Shown one piece after another: positions 51,437 through 61,141 of a DNA stretch of 64,000 nt; position 1 is the first letter of the stretch; every line of letters begins with the position of its first letter. The position numbers were made by a program, and so were the translations under genes. The stretch comes from JAVBLW01 sp031553215 (GTDB lineage Bacteria; Bacillota_I; Bacilli_A; Acholeplasmatales; Anaeroplasmataceae): NCBI GenBank assembly GCA_031553215.1, contig JAVBLW010000001.1:62001-126000 (forward strand). Reading direction: 5' to 3'. The notes beneath the pieces were generated by a model. The model worked only from the letters and a program-made list of their open reading frames with translations, was not told where the DNA came from and searched no databases.

Positions 51437-54384
51437 ATTATTAACTCAACCATATCTGGATTAATATTTTCTGGCAATGGTTTTGGTTTACCAAGTAGAT
51501 ATCCTTGTACATAGTCACATCCAATACCAATTAAATATTCTAGTTCTTCAACCAATTCTACTCCCTCGGCTAAAGTCTTCATGCCTTTACTCTTTGCATA
51601 TTTAATAATATTTAATACCATTTGTTGGCGGTCAACATCAGAATGGACATTACTAATCAATGACATATCAATTTTAACATAATCAGGTTGAATTTCTAAA
51701 AGCATAACTTCTCCATTATAACCTGTTCCATAATCATCTAGGGCAATACCTGCCTTCCATCTTTTAATTACTTCTTTTTTATATTCATTAATACTTTTTA
51801 CATTCTTTTCTGTTTCGGTTAATTCAACCACAACATTTACTAAGTATTTTGAATACATATTTTCAAAATTCAAGATAAAATCTGGTGGTAATACCTGATC
51901 AGCGATTGAATTAATAAATATTTTTTTATCACCAAATAAATTTATGTTTTCAACATATTTTTCAATACTCTTCTTGAATGTCAAAATCTCAATTTGATTA
52001 AGTTTATGATGAATTTTTGCTACATTCAAAATCTCATCAGGATTTTTAAATGATTGCGAAAGTGATCGCATTAAGGCCTCATATCCAATAATACTACCAT
52101 CTAGCAAACTCACAATAGGTTGAAAATAATAATCAACTAATTCTTTTTCTATTAGAATATTCAATTCTTCTTTATTTTTTAATATATAAGCATTTTTTGA
52201 ATAAGATTCTCTATCAAAATTTTTAAACTCACCTTTTAATTGATTCTTTGTTTCATAAAGTGCATAGTCCGCACAGCTAATTAGTCCATTATAATCAGTT
52301 GCATCATTTGGATAATAACTAATACCTGCAGAGATTCTAACTTTAATATTTGTTCCATTTGGGGCAACAATACTAGAATTACTAAATTCTGCTTTTAGTT
52401 TTTCTAGTTCTATTTCGATTAATTCTTTAGAATCATATCCATACATCAAAATGTAAAATTCATCACCTGATCTTCTACCATACAATTTTTGAGGATCATC
52501 TTTACAACAGCGTGATATTATTGATGCTGTTTCCTTAATGTATATATCTCCATAGTCATGTCCATATGTATCATTTACGAATTTCAAGTTATCTAAATCC
52601 ATCATTATAAATACCGCTCTCTTAATAATTGATTTATCTCTAAAAATCAATTCTAAATTATCCATAAATGCTCTACGGTTATATATATTAGTTAGACTGT
52701 CATAATTTCTTTCATATATTAGTTTTTCTTTTTCTTCATATTCCTTTGATACATCTTCAATTAGACCTGTTAATATTCTCTTATCTTCTGTATCAATTAA
52801 TTTCATATTTATCCAATGATCTTCATTGTTATAGTCTTTATATTTATATGTTATTTCATTTACATATGATGATATAACATATTCATCAAGCGATTTTAAT
52901 AAATCTTCAAAATCTAAAATAGTATATTTTTTCTTGTCATCAATTTTTAAAACTTTTGATATATCGCCTGAGAAATATACATTATCTTTAGTTAATTCAT
53001 ATTCAAAGGCAACTATTTGCAAATTAACCATACTTACTATTTTTCGGAATTTAGCTTCTACCTTTATGACATCGGAGCTTAATTCTTCTATAGCATCTGT
53101 TAGATCATCTATTTCTCTAATATTTACCTTTTTCAATTTAATTATTCCACTTGATTTGGTCTTTTCAACTTCACTAGTTAAATCAGTAATTGGTTTTGAA
53201 AAGCCAACACTAAATAGTGAGATTACAATTATTCCTAAAACGAATGATGCGACTATTGAAATGTGAACTATGCTTTCAAGTTTACTAGATGCATCTTTAA
53301 TAAATGAAATATCAACAATGCTTGTAATGTACCAGCTCTCATTTGCATAAGGTCCATATGAATTATATAATTTGATTTCTTCTACTAAAACGTAAACATT
53401 ATTTTTATTACTCTTTGTTGAATATTTTTGTATTTCTCCTGGAAGGATATTTACTGTTTCTAACATTGATCTTAATTCAAAACTATTTACACCAGCAATA
53501 ATAGATTTCTCTGATTCTATTTTAGAACTTCCACTATATCCAAGAATGTAATATCCATTATCCTTCGAATCCAATTCATTATATGGCAACAAAGTCTTTA
53601 TATATGATGTACTAACATCTATTCCAATTACTCCATAAACATCGCCTAAAGAGTTCGTTAGTGGTAATGTGTAGGTAATTACCTCTATAGATTCATTATT
53701 CAAATGATATGGAGAACTCCACCATCCACAGTCCTTTGAAGAAAGCCTACTATTATTCATTTTAGTTTCTATTGGCTTAGAAAAGAACAATTTTTGTTGC
53801 TCCGAAAAAGAACTATATTCGAAATTCAATTTACAATAACTAGTTCCTAATATGTTGTATTTATTTTGATAATTATAAGGTGCAACTTCTAATACAAAAT
53901 CCGAGTAATCATTATTAGATATTCTAGGGTTTATATCTCTAAAATACAAACCATATTTATCATTATTTGATAGATAATCGCCAAATGCCACAAATACACC
54001 TGAAACGGTCGTTGAATTCAATGTAGTTACTAAATCATCTGTAATTTCATTAAAAATATCAGTAGATAAAGAAACATCGCCATTTTTTAAATCACTATAA
54101 TTTTTGGTATTTTTTAAAAGATTAATTTCGACCTTTTCTTGAATAGTTGTATAAATGTTAGTAGAATACATCCATCTATTTACCATTTCCTCTTCTAGAT
54201 AAGAAGCTCTATTAATAGTTTTCTCTTCATACAAATCTAACGCGGCTTCATCTAGTTTTCTATATGCTCCACCTATATTAATAGCCGAAATGAAAAAAAC
54301 AGTTTGCAAAATCAAAACTATTAACATAACAAAAATTAAGTTTACAAATATTGTTCTTCTTTTTCTTCTACCAATTTTTTTCAT
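51418..54384 (-). CDS. Membrane-bound GGDEF-EAL protein with extracellular Cache-like sensor
   Basis: A 988-residue c-di-GMP enzyme. A basic head and one helix (about 12-35) lead to a large extracellular region with Cache-like features (LGDVYGVIGIDVSTSYIKTL and ANESWYITSIVD), a second helix near 378-400, a HAMP-like and PAS-like linker, a GGDEF domain (YGRRSGDEFYILMYG, so SGDEF) and an EAL domain. The EAL domain keeps the key residues: IGYEALMRS, VELTETEK, ALDDYGTGYNGE, DYVKIDMSLI and TLAEGVELVEEL. It is therefore a likely phosphodiesterase, with a possibly active or regulatory SGDEF half. It follows the solute-binding lipoprotein gene by 11 bp. Confidence 0.93.
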   Translation of the reverse strand: MKKIGRRKRRTIFVNLIFVMLIVLILQTVFFISAINIGGAYRKLDEAALDLYEEKTINRASYLEEEMVNRWMYSTNIYTTIQEKVEINLLKNTKNYSDLKNGDVSLSTDIFNEITDDLVTTLNSTTVSGVFVAFGDYLSNNDKYGLYFRDINPRISNNDYSDFVLEVAPYNYQNKYNILGTSYCKLNFEYSSFSEQQKLFFSKPIETKMNNSRLSSKDCGWWSSPYHLNNESIEVITYTLPLTNSLGDVYGVIGIDVSTSYIKTLLPYNELDSKDNGYYILGYSGSSKIESEKSIIAGVNSFELRSMLETVNILPGEIQKYSTKSNKNNVYVLVEEIKLYNSYGPYANESWYITSIVDISFIKDASSKLESIVHISIVASFVLGIIVISLFSVGFSKPITDLTSEVEKTKSSGIIKLKKVNIREIDDLTDAIEELSSDVIKVEAKFRKIVSMVNLQIVAFEYELTKDNVYFSGDISKVLKIDDKKKYTILDFEDLLKSLDEYVISSYVNEITYKYKDYNNEDHWINMKLIDTEDKRILTGLIEDVSKEYEEKEKLIYERNYDSLTNIYNRRAFMDNLELIFRDKSIIKRAVFIMMDLDNLKFVNDTYGHDYGDIYIKETASIISRCCKDDPQKLYGRRSGDEFYILMYGYDSKELIEIELEKLKAEFSNSSIVAPNGTNIKVRISAGISYYPNDATDYNGLISCADYALYETKNQLKGEFKNFDRESYSKNAYILKNKEELNILIEKELVDYYFQPIVSLLDGSIIGYEALMRSLSQSFKNPDEILNVAKIHHKLNQIEILTFKKSIEKYVENINLFGDKKIFINSIADQVLPPDFILNFENMYSKYLVNVVVELTETEKNVKSINEYKKEVIKRWKAGIALDDYGTGYNGEVMLLEIQPDYVKIDMSLISNVHSDVDRQQMVLNIIKYAKSKGMKTLAEGVELVEELEYLIGIGCDYVQGYLLGKPKPLPENINPDMVELIIKRNRR

Positions 54385-54395
54385 ATATCTTAATA

Positions 54396-55913
54396 CTACT
54401 TTCTTAATTCTGTTTCAATGGCACTTGACAGCGCATTAAACCAAATATCAAAATTTCCCTCTAATCGACTATTAGTTGCATCTTCCTTTGACATACCAGA
54501 AGCTATATCATTATTTATTAATACTCTTAGATCATCCGCAGTAATTAAACTCTCAAGTCCATTCACTTTTGTACCGACAACACAGCAATCAAAAATTCTT
54601 CTAACACCAGCACTATTTACAAAAGGCTTTGGCGTATACATTTGATATGTTTTTAAAATATTTATAGATTTTTCATATGTTTTTATCGTATTACTATTTT
54701 TTTGTTCTATAGTTTGTCTATTTACTTCATTATCTTCTAAAATTCCTAATTTAGAAATAATATATTCTTCCTTCAGCAAGTTAAAATCTAATGCTGTTTT
54801 TACAACTGGTAAATATTCTAATGTCACCGCCATTTTAGCATTTACTTTTGAATCGGCTAAATATTTTAGGAAAATAGCACTTGCATATTCTTCTCTTTCA
54901 TTTGTCTTTGTTACAGCAATACCCGCACCCTGTAAGAACGCATATCGAGAACCCTCAGAAAGCAAAGGTACACTAAGTATTTCACTGGTTACATTATGAC
55001 TATCTATATCATTTTCATATATTGTTGTTGGAAAATATCCAGCACTTGCAGTTGACCCGACGTAAGAAATTAAATCACCATATTTCATATCATCAGATCT
55101 AAATCTTCTTGATGAATAAAAATGACCTTTCACATATGGAACATATAAATTATCATATATTTTTCTAAACATTTCTTCATCAAAGTTCAATGTTGCTTCA
55201 TTCGTTTCGCTATCTATAACAAATAAATCTTTACCCATCGTTTTTGCAGTTATATAAAATAAATTAGCTATTGCATCACGACCATAAAAAGCTTTTCCAG
55301 TTCTTTCAAAGTATGTAGCCGAAAAACTTACTAAATCTTCAACATTTTTAATATCGGATAATTCTAGACCATATTCTAAAGCATATAAATCAAAATCAGT
55401 TTTATTGACCATAAATAATTCAGTAGACTTAGCAATCGGAATTAATTTTAAACTATTATCCTTATCATATCTTCCTTCATTTAATAAACCGTCAAGATAT
55501 AAAGATAAATCATTTTTACTAAAATATTTATCAAGTGCTGCAACATTAGAATATTTAATATCTAGATTCATTAAATCATCAGCATATGATTGAAACATAT
55601 TAGGCATTTCTACAGATCCAATTGCCTTTTTTGAGGAATTTTCAATTTCTTCAGCAAGCGTATTTACACTTGCATATGGCGTATGAATTACTACCATATT
55701 TTTACTTCTACCTACCGTTGTATTAAACTCTTCTACTATTTTATCAAAAGCTGTTGCTTGGAAATTATTATAATATGTCCATATATTTAAATTTATTCTA
55801 TTTCCAGACTTTATCATATTTTCATATTTTTGAAATTCATCCTTATTAGAACAACTACTTAATGTAATTATTGATATTATAACTAACATCACTGAATAAA
55901 TTGTCTTTTTCAT
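54396..55913 (-). CDS. Extracellular solute-binding lipoprotein (sugar-type SBP)
   Basis: A 505-residue lipoprotein. A signal peptide of about 20 residues ends in a lipobox (TLSSCSN), giving a lipid-anchored mature protein. INLNIWTYYNNFQATAFDKI is the family 1 sugar-binding SBP start, and PNMFQSYADDLMNLD and later EEYASAIFLKYLADSKVNAK fit that fold. No permease or ATPase is adjacent. The partner is the GGDEF-EAL receptor downstream, so it probably hands ligand information to that sensor rather than feeding a transporter. AGGTG precedes the ATG at 55911-55913. Confidence 0.88.
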   Translation of the reverse strand: MKKTIYSVMLVIISIITLSSCSNKDEFQKYENMIKSGNRINLNIWTYYNNFQATAFDKIVEEFNTTVGRSKNMVVIHTPYASVNTLAEEIENSSKKAIGSVEMPNMFQSYADDLMNLDIKYSNVAALDKYFSKNDLSLYLDGLLNEGRYDKDNSLKLIPIAKSTELFMVNKTDFDLYALEYGLELSDIKNVEDLVSFSATYFERTGKAFYGRDAIANLFYITAKTMGKDLFVIDSETNEATLNFDEEMFRKIYDNLYVPYVKGHFYSSRRFRSDDMKYGDLISYVGSTASAGYFPTTIYENDIDSHNVTSEILSVPLLSEGSRYAFLQGAGIAVTKTNEREEYASAIFLKYLADSKVNAKMAVTLEYLPVVKTALDFNLLKEEYIISKLGILEDNEVNRQTIEQKNSNTIKTYEKSINILKTYQMYTPKPFVNSAGVRRIFDCCVVGTKVNGLESLITADDLRVLINNDIASGMSKEDATNSRLEGNFDIWFNALSSAIETELRK

Positions 55914-56023
55914 ATATAACACCTACTACCTATAGCAATATTATACCACCAATTAAGTATGATATAAAGGAAAAGAATACGACATAAAATGCTTTCATTA
56001 AAAACTATGCTATCCATTTCATT

Positions 56024-56048
56024 AAAAAGCTCACCATAAATGGCGAGC
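56024..56048 (-). terminator. Terminator of the ABC-2 exporter operon
   Basis: GCTCGCCA-TTTA-TGGTGAGC, an 8-bp stem (one G-U) followed by five T residues on the minus strand, just past the last permease gene. Confidence 0.92.
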
Positions 56049-56057
56049 AATATAATT

Positions 56058-56867
56058 TTAATTTCCAGTACTTTTATAATACTTAATAGAAAATCGCCAA
56101 AAACTATATGAGATTAAATATAAACCTAATCCCACAAAAGGTGCCACATATAAAAATATATTACTATATCCCATATCCGATTTTCTTAATAAATATTGAG
56201 CAGGGAAATAATTTACAAACGCAAACGGGACAATAAATACTAGCATAAATTGAATTATTTTATTATAAATACTTATTGGATATCCTGCAAACTTTCTTCC
56301 ATTTCTATAAAAAAGTTCTTCCATACTGTCAGTCTTAATAAAAAAGAAACTTAATGATGAAAAAAATAAGAAAATTGCACCTTGAATTAGAACACCACTA
56401 ATAATTGCTACCACATAATATAAAATATTTTCAACAGTCCAAACTACATTAACATTATTAGCTGATGTTAAAAATAAAACAATTCCTAAACCACCATGCC
56501 CAATAGCCGCAAACCAATCGGAGTTAGAAGCCAAAACTTGAAACAACGTTCCTCTAGGCCTTAATAATAATCTATCAAAATTCCCTTTTTGGATAGTAGA
56601 CTGGAAATCCCTCAATCCGGTAAAAAATATAATGAATATTCCATAGGTTACAAATAAAAGACTAAATAGAAACATCATATCATTTTGATTCCAACCATTT
56701 ATATCGGTGAACGTTTGAAGAGTAAGATATATTACAATAACTCCCGTTGCTTCTCTTAGGAAAACCGCAAATGAACGAACAAGTGCATCTATTCTATATT
56801 GAAACCAAGCTCTAATAGTGATTTTAGAATAACATCCGAACATATAAATTGAATTTAGTATTTTCAT
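56058..56867 (-). CDS. ABC-2 family permease (DUF990/PF06182-like), second subunit
   Basis: A 269-residue membrane protein with about six helices. The N-terminal YMFGCYSKITIRAWFQYRID and the middle LRDFQSTIQKGNFDRLLLRP (with the conserved 'G-x-D-LLLRP' loop) are typical of the DUF990/ABC-2 exporters. It pairs with the permease just upstream (1 bp gap) and the ATPase. The substrate is unknown; relatives have been linked to daunorubicin-type or viologen resistance. Confidence 0.85.
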   Translation of the reverse strand: MKILNSIYMFGCYSKITIRAWFQYRIDALVRSFAVFLREATGVIVIYLTLQTFTDINGWNQNDMMFLFSLLFVTYGIFIIFFTGLRDFQSTIQKGNFDRLLLRPRGTLFQVLASNSDWFAAIGHGGLGIVLFLTSANNVNVVWTVENILYYVVAIISGVLIQGAIFLFFSSLSFFFIKTDSMEELFYRNGRKFAGYPISIYNKIIQFMLVFIVPFAFVNYFPAQYLLRKSDMGYSNIFLYVAPFVGLGLYLISYSFWRFSIKYYKSTGN

Positions 56868-56868
56868 A

Positions 56869-57657
56869 TTATCCTCCTTGCACCACTAATCTTTTTCGGC
56901 CTTTAACCCACATAAGCTGCGCGATACTAAAGATTACTAATATCCAAAATATTTGTGGTAAAAACGATAATAATATATCGGACTTTTCTATATCACCAAC
57001 ATATATTTGAATCGGAATAAAGTATATTGAATTAAAAGGCGTATAAGTAATTGCTTTTCTTATAGCACTCGGCATAAACCATAATGGAATTGATGCCCCT
57101 GCTAACACATTCACAAATACATTTTTTATAGTTGATAAACTCCATACATTCATTAACCAAAAAGCACTTAATTGAACTATTAGACTTATTCCCCAAAATA
57201 TCAAGAACCCTAAAAATATACTTATTAAAAATAGAATTAGATTTAAAAAACTAAATGGTAAAACAAAGCCAAAAACTAAACAAGAAAATATAAGCGCTGG
57301 GATAAAATTAGTAACTAATTTAAATAATATAACTCCTAAATTTTCCGATAATAATAATCCCCTAAAATCAGCTGGTTTTAAAAATTCCATTCCGATACTT
57401 CCATCCTTTAATTTCCTTTGGATAGATAAATCATTTGACCAAAAAACATTAGTTAATCCTAATCCAATAACAAAGTTAACAACTACCATTTTATAAGAAA
57501 TACCATTGATAGTTTCTTCTCCACGATATAAAATCTTCCAAATGATACAAGAAATACTTATTTGCAATATCGTATTAAGAATACCCATAAGGACATTCAT
57601 ACGATACACCTTATTACTTTTAAAAGAGTTAGCAATTGTAGCGGTATATGCCGTCAT
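56869..57657 (-). CDS. ABC-2 family permease, first subunit
   Basis: A 262-residue membrane protein with about six helices. DLSIQRKLKDGSIGMEFLKP is the same loop as in its partner, with G-x-EFLKP. The start at 57655-57657 (MTAYTATIANSF) lies 10 nt behind GGGG and 1 bp after the ATPase stop; a longer frame overlaps the ATPase gene. It probably forms a heterodimeric channel with the protein encoded at 56058-56867. Confidence 0.83.
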   Translation of the reverse strand: MTAYTATIANSFKSNKVYRMNVLMGILNTILQISISCIIWKILYRGEETINGISYKMVVVNFVIGLGLTNVFWSNDLSIQRKLKDGSIGMEFLKPADFRGLLLSENLGVILFKLVTNFIPALIFSCLVFGFVLPFSFLNLILFLISIFLGFLIFWGISLIVQLSAFWLMNVWSLSTIKNVFVNVLAGASIPLWFMPSAIRKAITYTPFNSIYFIPIQIYVGDIEKSDILLSFLPQIFWILVIFSIAQLMWVKGRKRLVVQGG

Positions 57658-57658
57658 A

Positions 57659-58645
57659 TTATGCATTCCCCTTTTCATATATATTTCTAACTATTACATC
57701 TATATCTGGATCAGTTATAGAAATATCTTTTATTTGATATTCCTTAACTAAATATGAAATTAGTTCTTGGGTATTAACAATTGATGTATCAAATACAAGA
57801 CTGTATTTTAGATTTTCTATTTTTTTAATATCAACATTATCAATATTTTCTATTACACCTTCGACAAGCTCTAATGAAATCTTCTTCTCATTTGAAAACT
57901 TGTTTTTTACTTCATCAACAGTTCCATCATAAATTTTATTTCCCTTATCAATTATAATTAGCCTATCACATGTCTCAACGATATCCTTCATATCGTGGGT
58001 GGTAAATATAATTGTTACCCCTTCGTTCTTATTTATATAACGAATGAATTCTCTAATCTTATTTTTAACAACAACATCTAATCCAATAGTTGGTTCATCA
58101 AAAAAGATAATTTCTGGTGAATGCAGTAATGAAGCTACAATATCAGACATCATTCTTTGCCCTAAAGATAATTGTCTAACTGGTTTATTGATAAAATCTT
58201 CCATACCCATTAGTTCAATGAACATATTCTTCTTCTTTTCAAAATCATGTTTTGGAATGTTATAAATATGACGCAATAATTCAAAACTATCAATAACTGG
58301 TAAGTCCCAATTTAATTGTGTTTTTTGACCAAAAACGGCACCAATATGTCCAACATATTTTATTCGTTGCTTGTAAGGTATATATCCTAGAATCTCAATG
58401 TCACCTTCATCTGGATATAAAATTCCTGTCATCATTTTTATTGTAGTGGATTTACCAGCTCCATTTGGACCTATAAACCCAACAGATTCTCCTCTTTTGA
58501 TTTCAATATCAATTCCATTAACGGCTGGCTTTAAAGTATACTTAGGAACAAATATATTCACAATTCTTCCCGGAAGTCCATTTCTTCTTTGACTAATCTT
58601 ATATCTCTTCTTAATGTTTTTCAAACTAATTATTACTTCACTCAT
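57659..58645 (-). CDS. ABC transporter ATP-binding protein
   Basis: A 328-residue ATPase for the two permeases. Walker A GFIGPNGAGKST, a Q-loop at VFGQKTQL, signature LSLGQRMMSDI, Walker B IIFFDEPTIGLD and the switch TTHDMKD are all present. The VGHIGAVFGQKTQLNWDLPV segment and the C-terminal extension after residue 235 are typical of the DUF990-associated ATPases. AGGAGAG precedes the ATG at 58643-58645; the longer frame reads through it. Confidence 0.93.
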   Translation of the reverse strand: MSEVIISLKNIKKRYKISQRRNGLPGRIVNIFVPKYTLKPAVNGIDIEIKRGESVGFIGPNGAGKSTTIKMMTGILYPDEGDIEILGYIPYKQRIKYVGHIGAVFGQKTQLNWDLPVIDSFELLRHIYNIPKHDFEKKKNMFIELMGMEDFINKPVRQLSLGQRMMSDIVASLLHSPEIIFFDEPTIGLDVVVKNKIREFIRYINKNEGVTIIFTTHDMKDIVETCDRLIIIDKGNKIYDGTVDEVKNKFSNEKKISLELVEGVIENIDNVDIKKIENLKYSLVFDTSIVNTQELISYLVKEYQIKDISITDPDIDVIVRNIYEKGNA

Positions 58646-58684
58646 AGTCTCTCTCCTATTCATTAATAATTTTTCTTTTTTTAG

Positions 58685-58722
58685 GTATTAAAAAGTGAAA
58701 GTCAAAAAACCTTCACTTTTAA
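58685..58722 (-). terminator. greA terminator
   Basis: AAAAGTGAA pairs with TTCACTTTT with partly paired inner bases, followed by T residues on the minus strand just after the greA stop. Confidence 0.8.
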
Positions 58723-58726
58723 AATA

Positions 58727-59200
58727 CTATTCAACTTTTGCAATTTTTACTTTAAATTCATTACCTGTTTCAGTAACAACTGTAACAGTTTCACCTAAAG
58801 ATCTACCAAATATAGCTTTTCCTAGAGGAGAATCTACACTTATTTTTCCATTAAATGGATCAGCTTCAATTGTTCCAACAACTTCATATACATTTGTTTT
58901 ATTTGAAGCTAAGAAATTTATAGTTACATGCTTACCTGCAGAAACCTTATCTGAAGAATCTTTAACAATAATTTTAACATTTTTTAAGATGTTTTCAATT
59001 TCTAAAATTCTTGATTCAATACGTCCTTGTTCTTCTCTAGCAGCATCATAATCAGCATTTTCTGATAAGTCTCCTTGAGCTCTTGCTTCTTTTAAAGCTT
59101 CTATATTAGCTGGTCTAGCATCATTCTTTAAATAAGCTAATTCTTTATTTAATTCGTCTACACCATTTTGTGTTAATTCAAATACTTGTTTATTTACCAT
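58727..59200 (-). CDS. greA: Transcription elongation factor GreA
   Basis: A 157-residue GreA that rescues backtracked RNA polymerase by stimulating transcript cleavage. The N-terminal coiled coil has LTQNGVDELNKELAYLKN and ARAQGDLSENADYDAAREEQ with the two acidic tip residues in DLSENADYD. The C-terminal FKBP-like domain ends ISVDSPLGKAIFGRSLGETV. The start at 59198-59200 follows GGAGGG. It is monocistronic. Confidence 0.97.
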   Translation of the reverse strand: MVNKQVFELTQNGVDELNKELAYLKNDARPANIEALKEARAQGDLSENADYDAAREEQGRIESRILEIENILKNVKIIVKDSSDKVSAGKHVTINFLASNKTNVYEVVGTIEADPFNGKISVDSPLGKAIFGRSLGETVTVVTETGNEFKVKIAKVE

Positions 59201-59270
59201 GGTACCCTCCATAATTTAACTTTCTATATTATACAATATTTTGAAATAAAGTAAAACACTTTTTTTACTT

Positions 59271-59951
59271 TTAATAAATATCTTTATATTTTAATCTTCT
59301 AATTTGTTTTGAATATTTAATTGCATTTGGTAATTTGCTTTCTAAATATTCATAAAAATCTTTTTGATGACCTAGATATTTAAAATGTGCTAATTCATGA
59401 TATATTACATACTCAATATATTTTGGTTCTAATTTCATACATATTCCGCTGAAAGTAATTTCTCTTCTCTTAGGATAGCATTTACCATATGCTGTTTTTA
59501 AATACTTATATTTTATTCTAGGTCTAAAATCAATTATATCTTGAAACTTTAATAGTATCTCATCAATTATATTATTTATATAGATACTTGTTTGTTTTAC
59601 ATAAAAATCATTTATTAGCATTTTTATATATACCGGATCAAAGCTCTTTGTGCCAATATGAAATCTTTCATTTTCTATTTTTATATCATCAATTTGTGAT
59701 TGATATATTTCAAAGTCATATTGTTTACCTAAAAAATGAATTATTTGTTCGCTTTTTTCTTTATTTTGGTCTAGTAAATAAACAATTCTTTCAAAATTAT
59801 CTTGAACAATCTTCGATATCTCGGATTCTTTAATCCTTTTAAAAGTTGAAATATACACAATTCCTTCTTTTACTCTCATATACATATGTTTATTTTGAGG
59901 TTTATATAAGATATCGATCTGTATATCTCGGTTATTTATATTCAAAATCAT
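59271..59951 (-). CDS. YgjP-like M48-type metallopeptidase
   Basis: A 226-residue member of the DUF45/YgjP family. The zinc motif YHELAHFKYLGHQKDFYEYL gives HExxH plus the third His. TAYGKCYPKRREITFSGICM just before it is the usual family block (W/Y-G-x-C). There is no signal or membrane segment. The role in cells is unclear. It overlaps the U32 gene upstream by 4 bp and ends that operon. Confidence 0.88.
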   Translation of the reverse strand: MILNINNRDIQIDILYKPQNKHMYMRVKEGIVYISTFKRIKESEISKIVQDNFERIVYLLDQNKEKSEQIIHFLGKQYDFEIYQSQIDDIKIENERFHIGTKSFDPVYIKMLINDFYVKQTSIYINNIIDEILLKFQDIIDFRPRIKYKYLKTAYGKCYPKRREITFSGICMKLEPKYIEYVIYHELAHFKYLGHQKDFYEYLESKLPNAIKYSKQIRRLKYKDIY

Positions 59952-61141
59952 TTCTTTAGCCTCAGCATATCATAAGGCGAAAGTTCTAAATCACATTTAA
60001 AATATACTAGTTGCCTAGGATGCCTAGCTGCATCTAAAGAATTATTTAATTCATCAAAGATTTCTTCTATTTCAATTGTAGTAGCTTCTAAATTAGGACC
60101 AAATACTTCCAGTTTTGAATGAGGTAAAAAGAAATTTCTTTCTTCAACACAAACCATCTTTGTTTCTTTATTATAACCTTGAACAATTCCAACAAACTCT
60201 TGAGTAGGCTGTTCACTTCTTAAATTATATAGCTGTTCTGATACATCTGTCATGCCATGTAAAAATCCATATGATGTTAAGCGATTTTCAGCTTTTCTAA
60301 TTTCATTTTCATATTTCTTATAATCAAGTATCTTACCAGTTTTTAGATATTCATCAATAATCATTCTATATGATTTGACAACTGTCGCAATATAATGTAG
60401 GCTCTTCATTCTTCCTTCAATTTTAAAAGAATCAACACCTGCATCTATTAATTTAGGAATATCATTAATAGCACATAAATCCTTACTACTCATTGCGAAA
60501 TACGTGTTCTCAGGATTTATTTTTTCATCATTAATGTATAAATCATAATTCCAACGGCAGCTATGGGCACATCCACCACGGTTAGCATCTCTATTAGTCA
60601 TATTATTTGATAGCATGCATCTACCACTATAACTAACACACATACCCCCATGGATAAAGGCTTCTATTTCTACTGGCGACTTATCGCAAATATCTTTTAT
60701 TTCCTCTATACTTAATTCTCTACCTAAAACTACTCTATCTACTCCATTTGCTACCCAAAAATCAACTGTATTAGAGTTAATAGATGTTTGTTGTGTTGAA
60801 ACATGAGCCTCCATTTTAGTGTGTTTTTTTGTCATTTCCATTATATATGGAGAAGCACAAATAATAGCATCTACTCCACATGCTTCTAACTCTTTTAAAT
60901 GACATAATAATCCATCTAAATCCACCTCATGCATTATTATATTACATGTAACATGAACCTTTGCATTATGAGCATGGGCAAAGTGACATCCCTCTTTTAT
61001 ATCTTCATAAGAAAAATTTGAGGCTCTCGCTCTAAGTGAAAAGCTTCTGCCACCTATAAATACTGCATCAGCACCATATAGTACTGCAATTTTTAATTTT
61101 TCTAAATCTCCTGCAGGGGCTAATAATTCAATATTTCTCAT
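59948..61141 (-). CDS. U32 peptidase family protein, tRNA hydroxylation (TrhP/YrrO-like)
   Basis: A 397-residue U32 protein, which in Bacillus and E. coli relatives acts in prephenate-dependent 5-hydroxyuridine formation in tRNA rather than as a protease. ELLAPAGDLEKLKIAVLYGA, VHVTCNIIMHEVDLDG, EAFIHGGMCVSYSGRCMLSN and NRGGCAHSCRWNYDLY carry the conserved cysteines. A C-terminal beta domain follows residue 310. It is coupled to its partner at 61138 by a 4-bp overlap. Confidence 0.93.
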   Translation of the reverse strand: MRNIELLAPAGDLEKLKIAVLYGADAVFIGGRSFSLRARASNFSYEDIKEGCHFAHAHNAKVHVTCNIIMHEVDLDGLLCHLKELEACGVDAIICASPYIMEMTKKHTKMEAHVSTQQTSINSNTVDFWVANGVDRVVLGRELSIEEIKDICDKSPVEIEAFIHGGMCVSYSGRCMLSNNMTNRDANRGGCAHSCRWNYDLYINDEKINPENTYFAMSSKDLCAINDIPKLIDAGVDSFKIEGRMKSLHYIATVVKSYRMIIDEYLKTGKILDYKKYENEIRKAENRLTSYGFLHGMTDVSEQLYNLRSEQPTQEFVGIVQGYNKETKMVCVEERNFFLPHSKLEVFGPNLEATTIEIEEIFDELNNSLDAARHPRQLVYFKCDLELSPYDMLRLKK

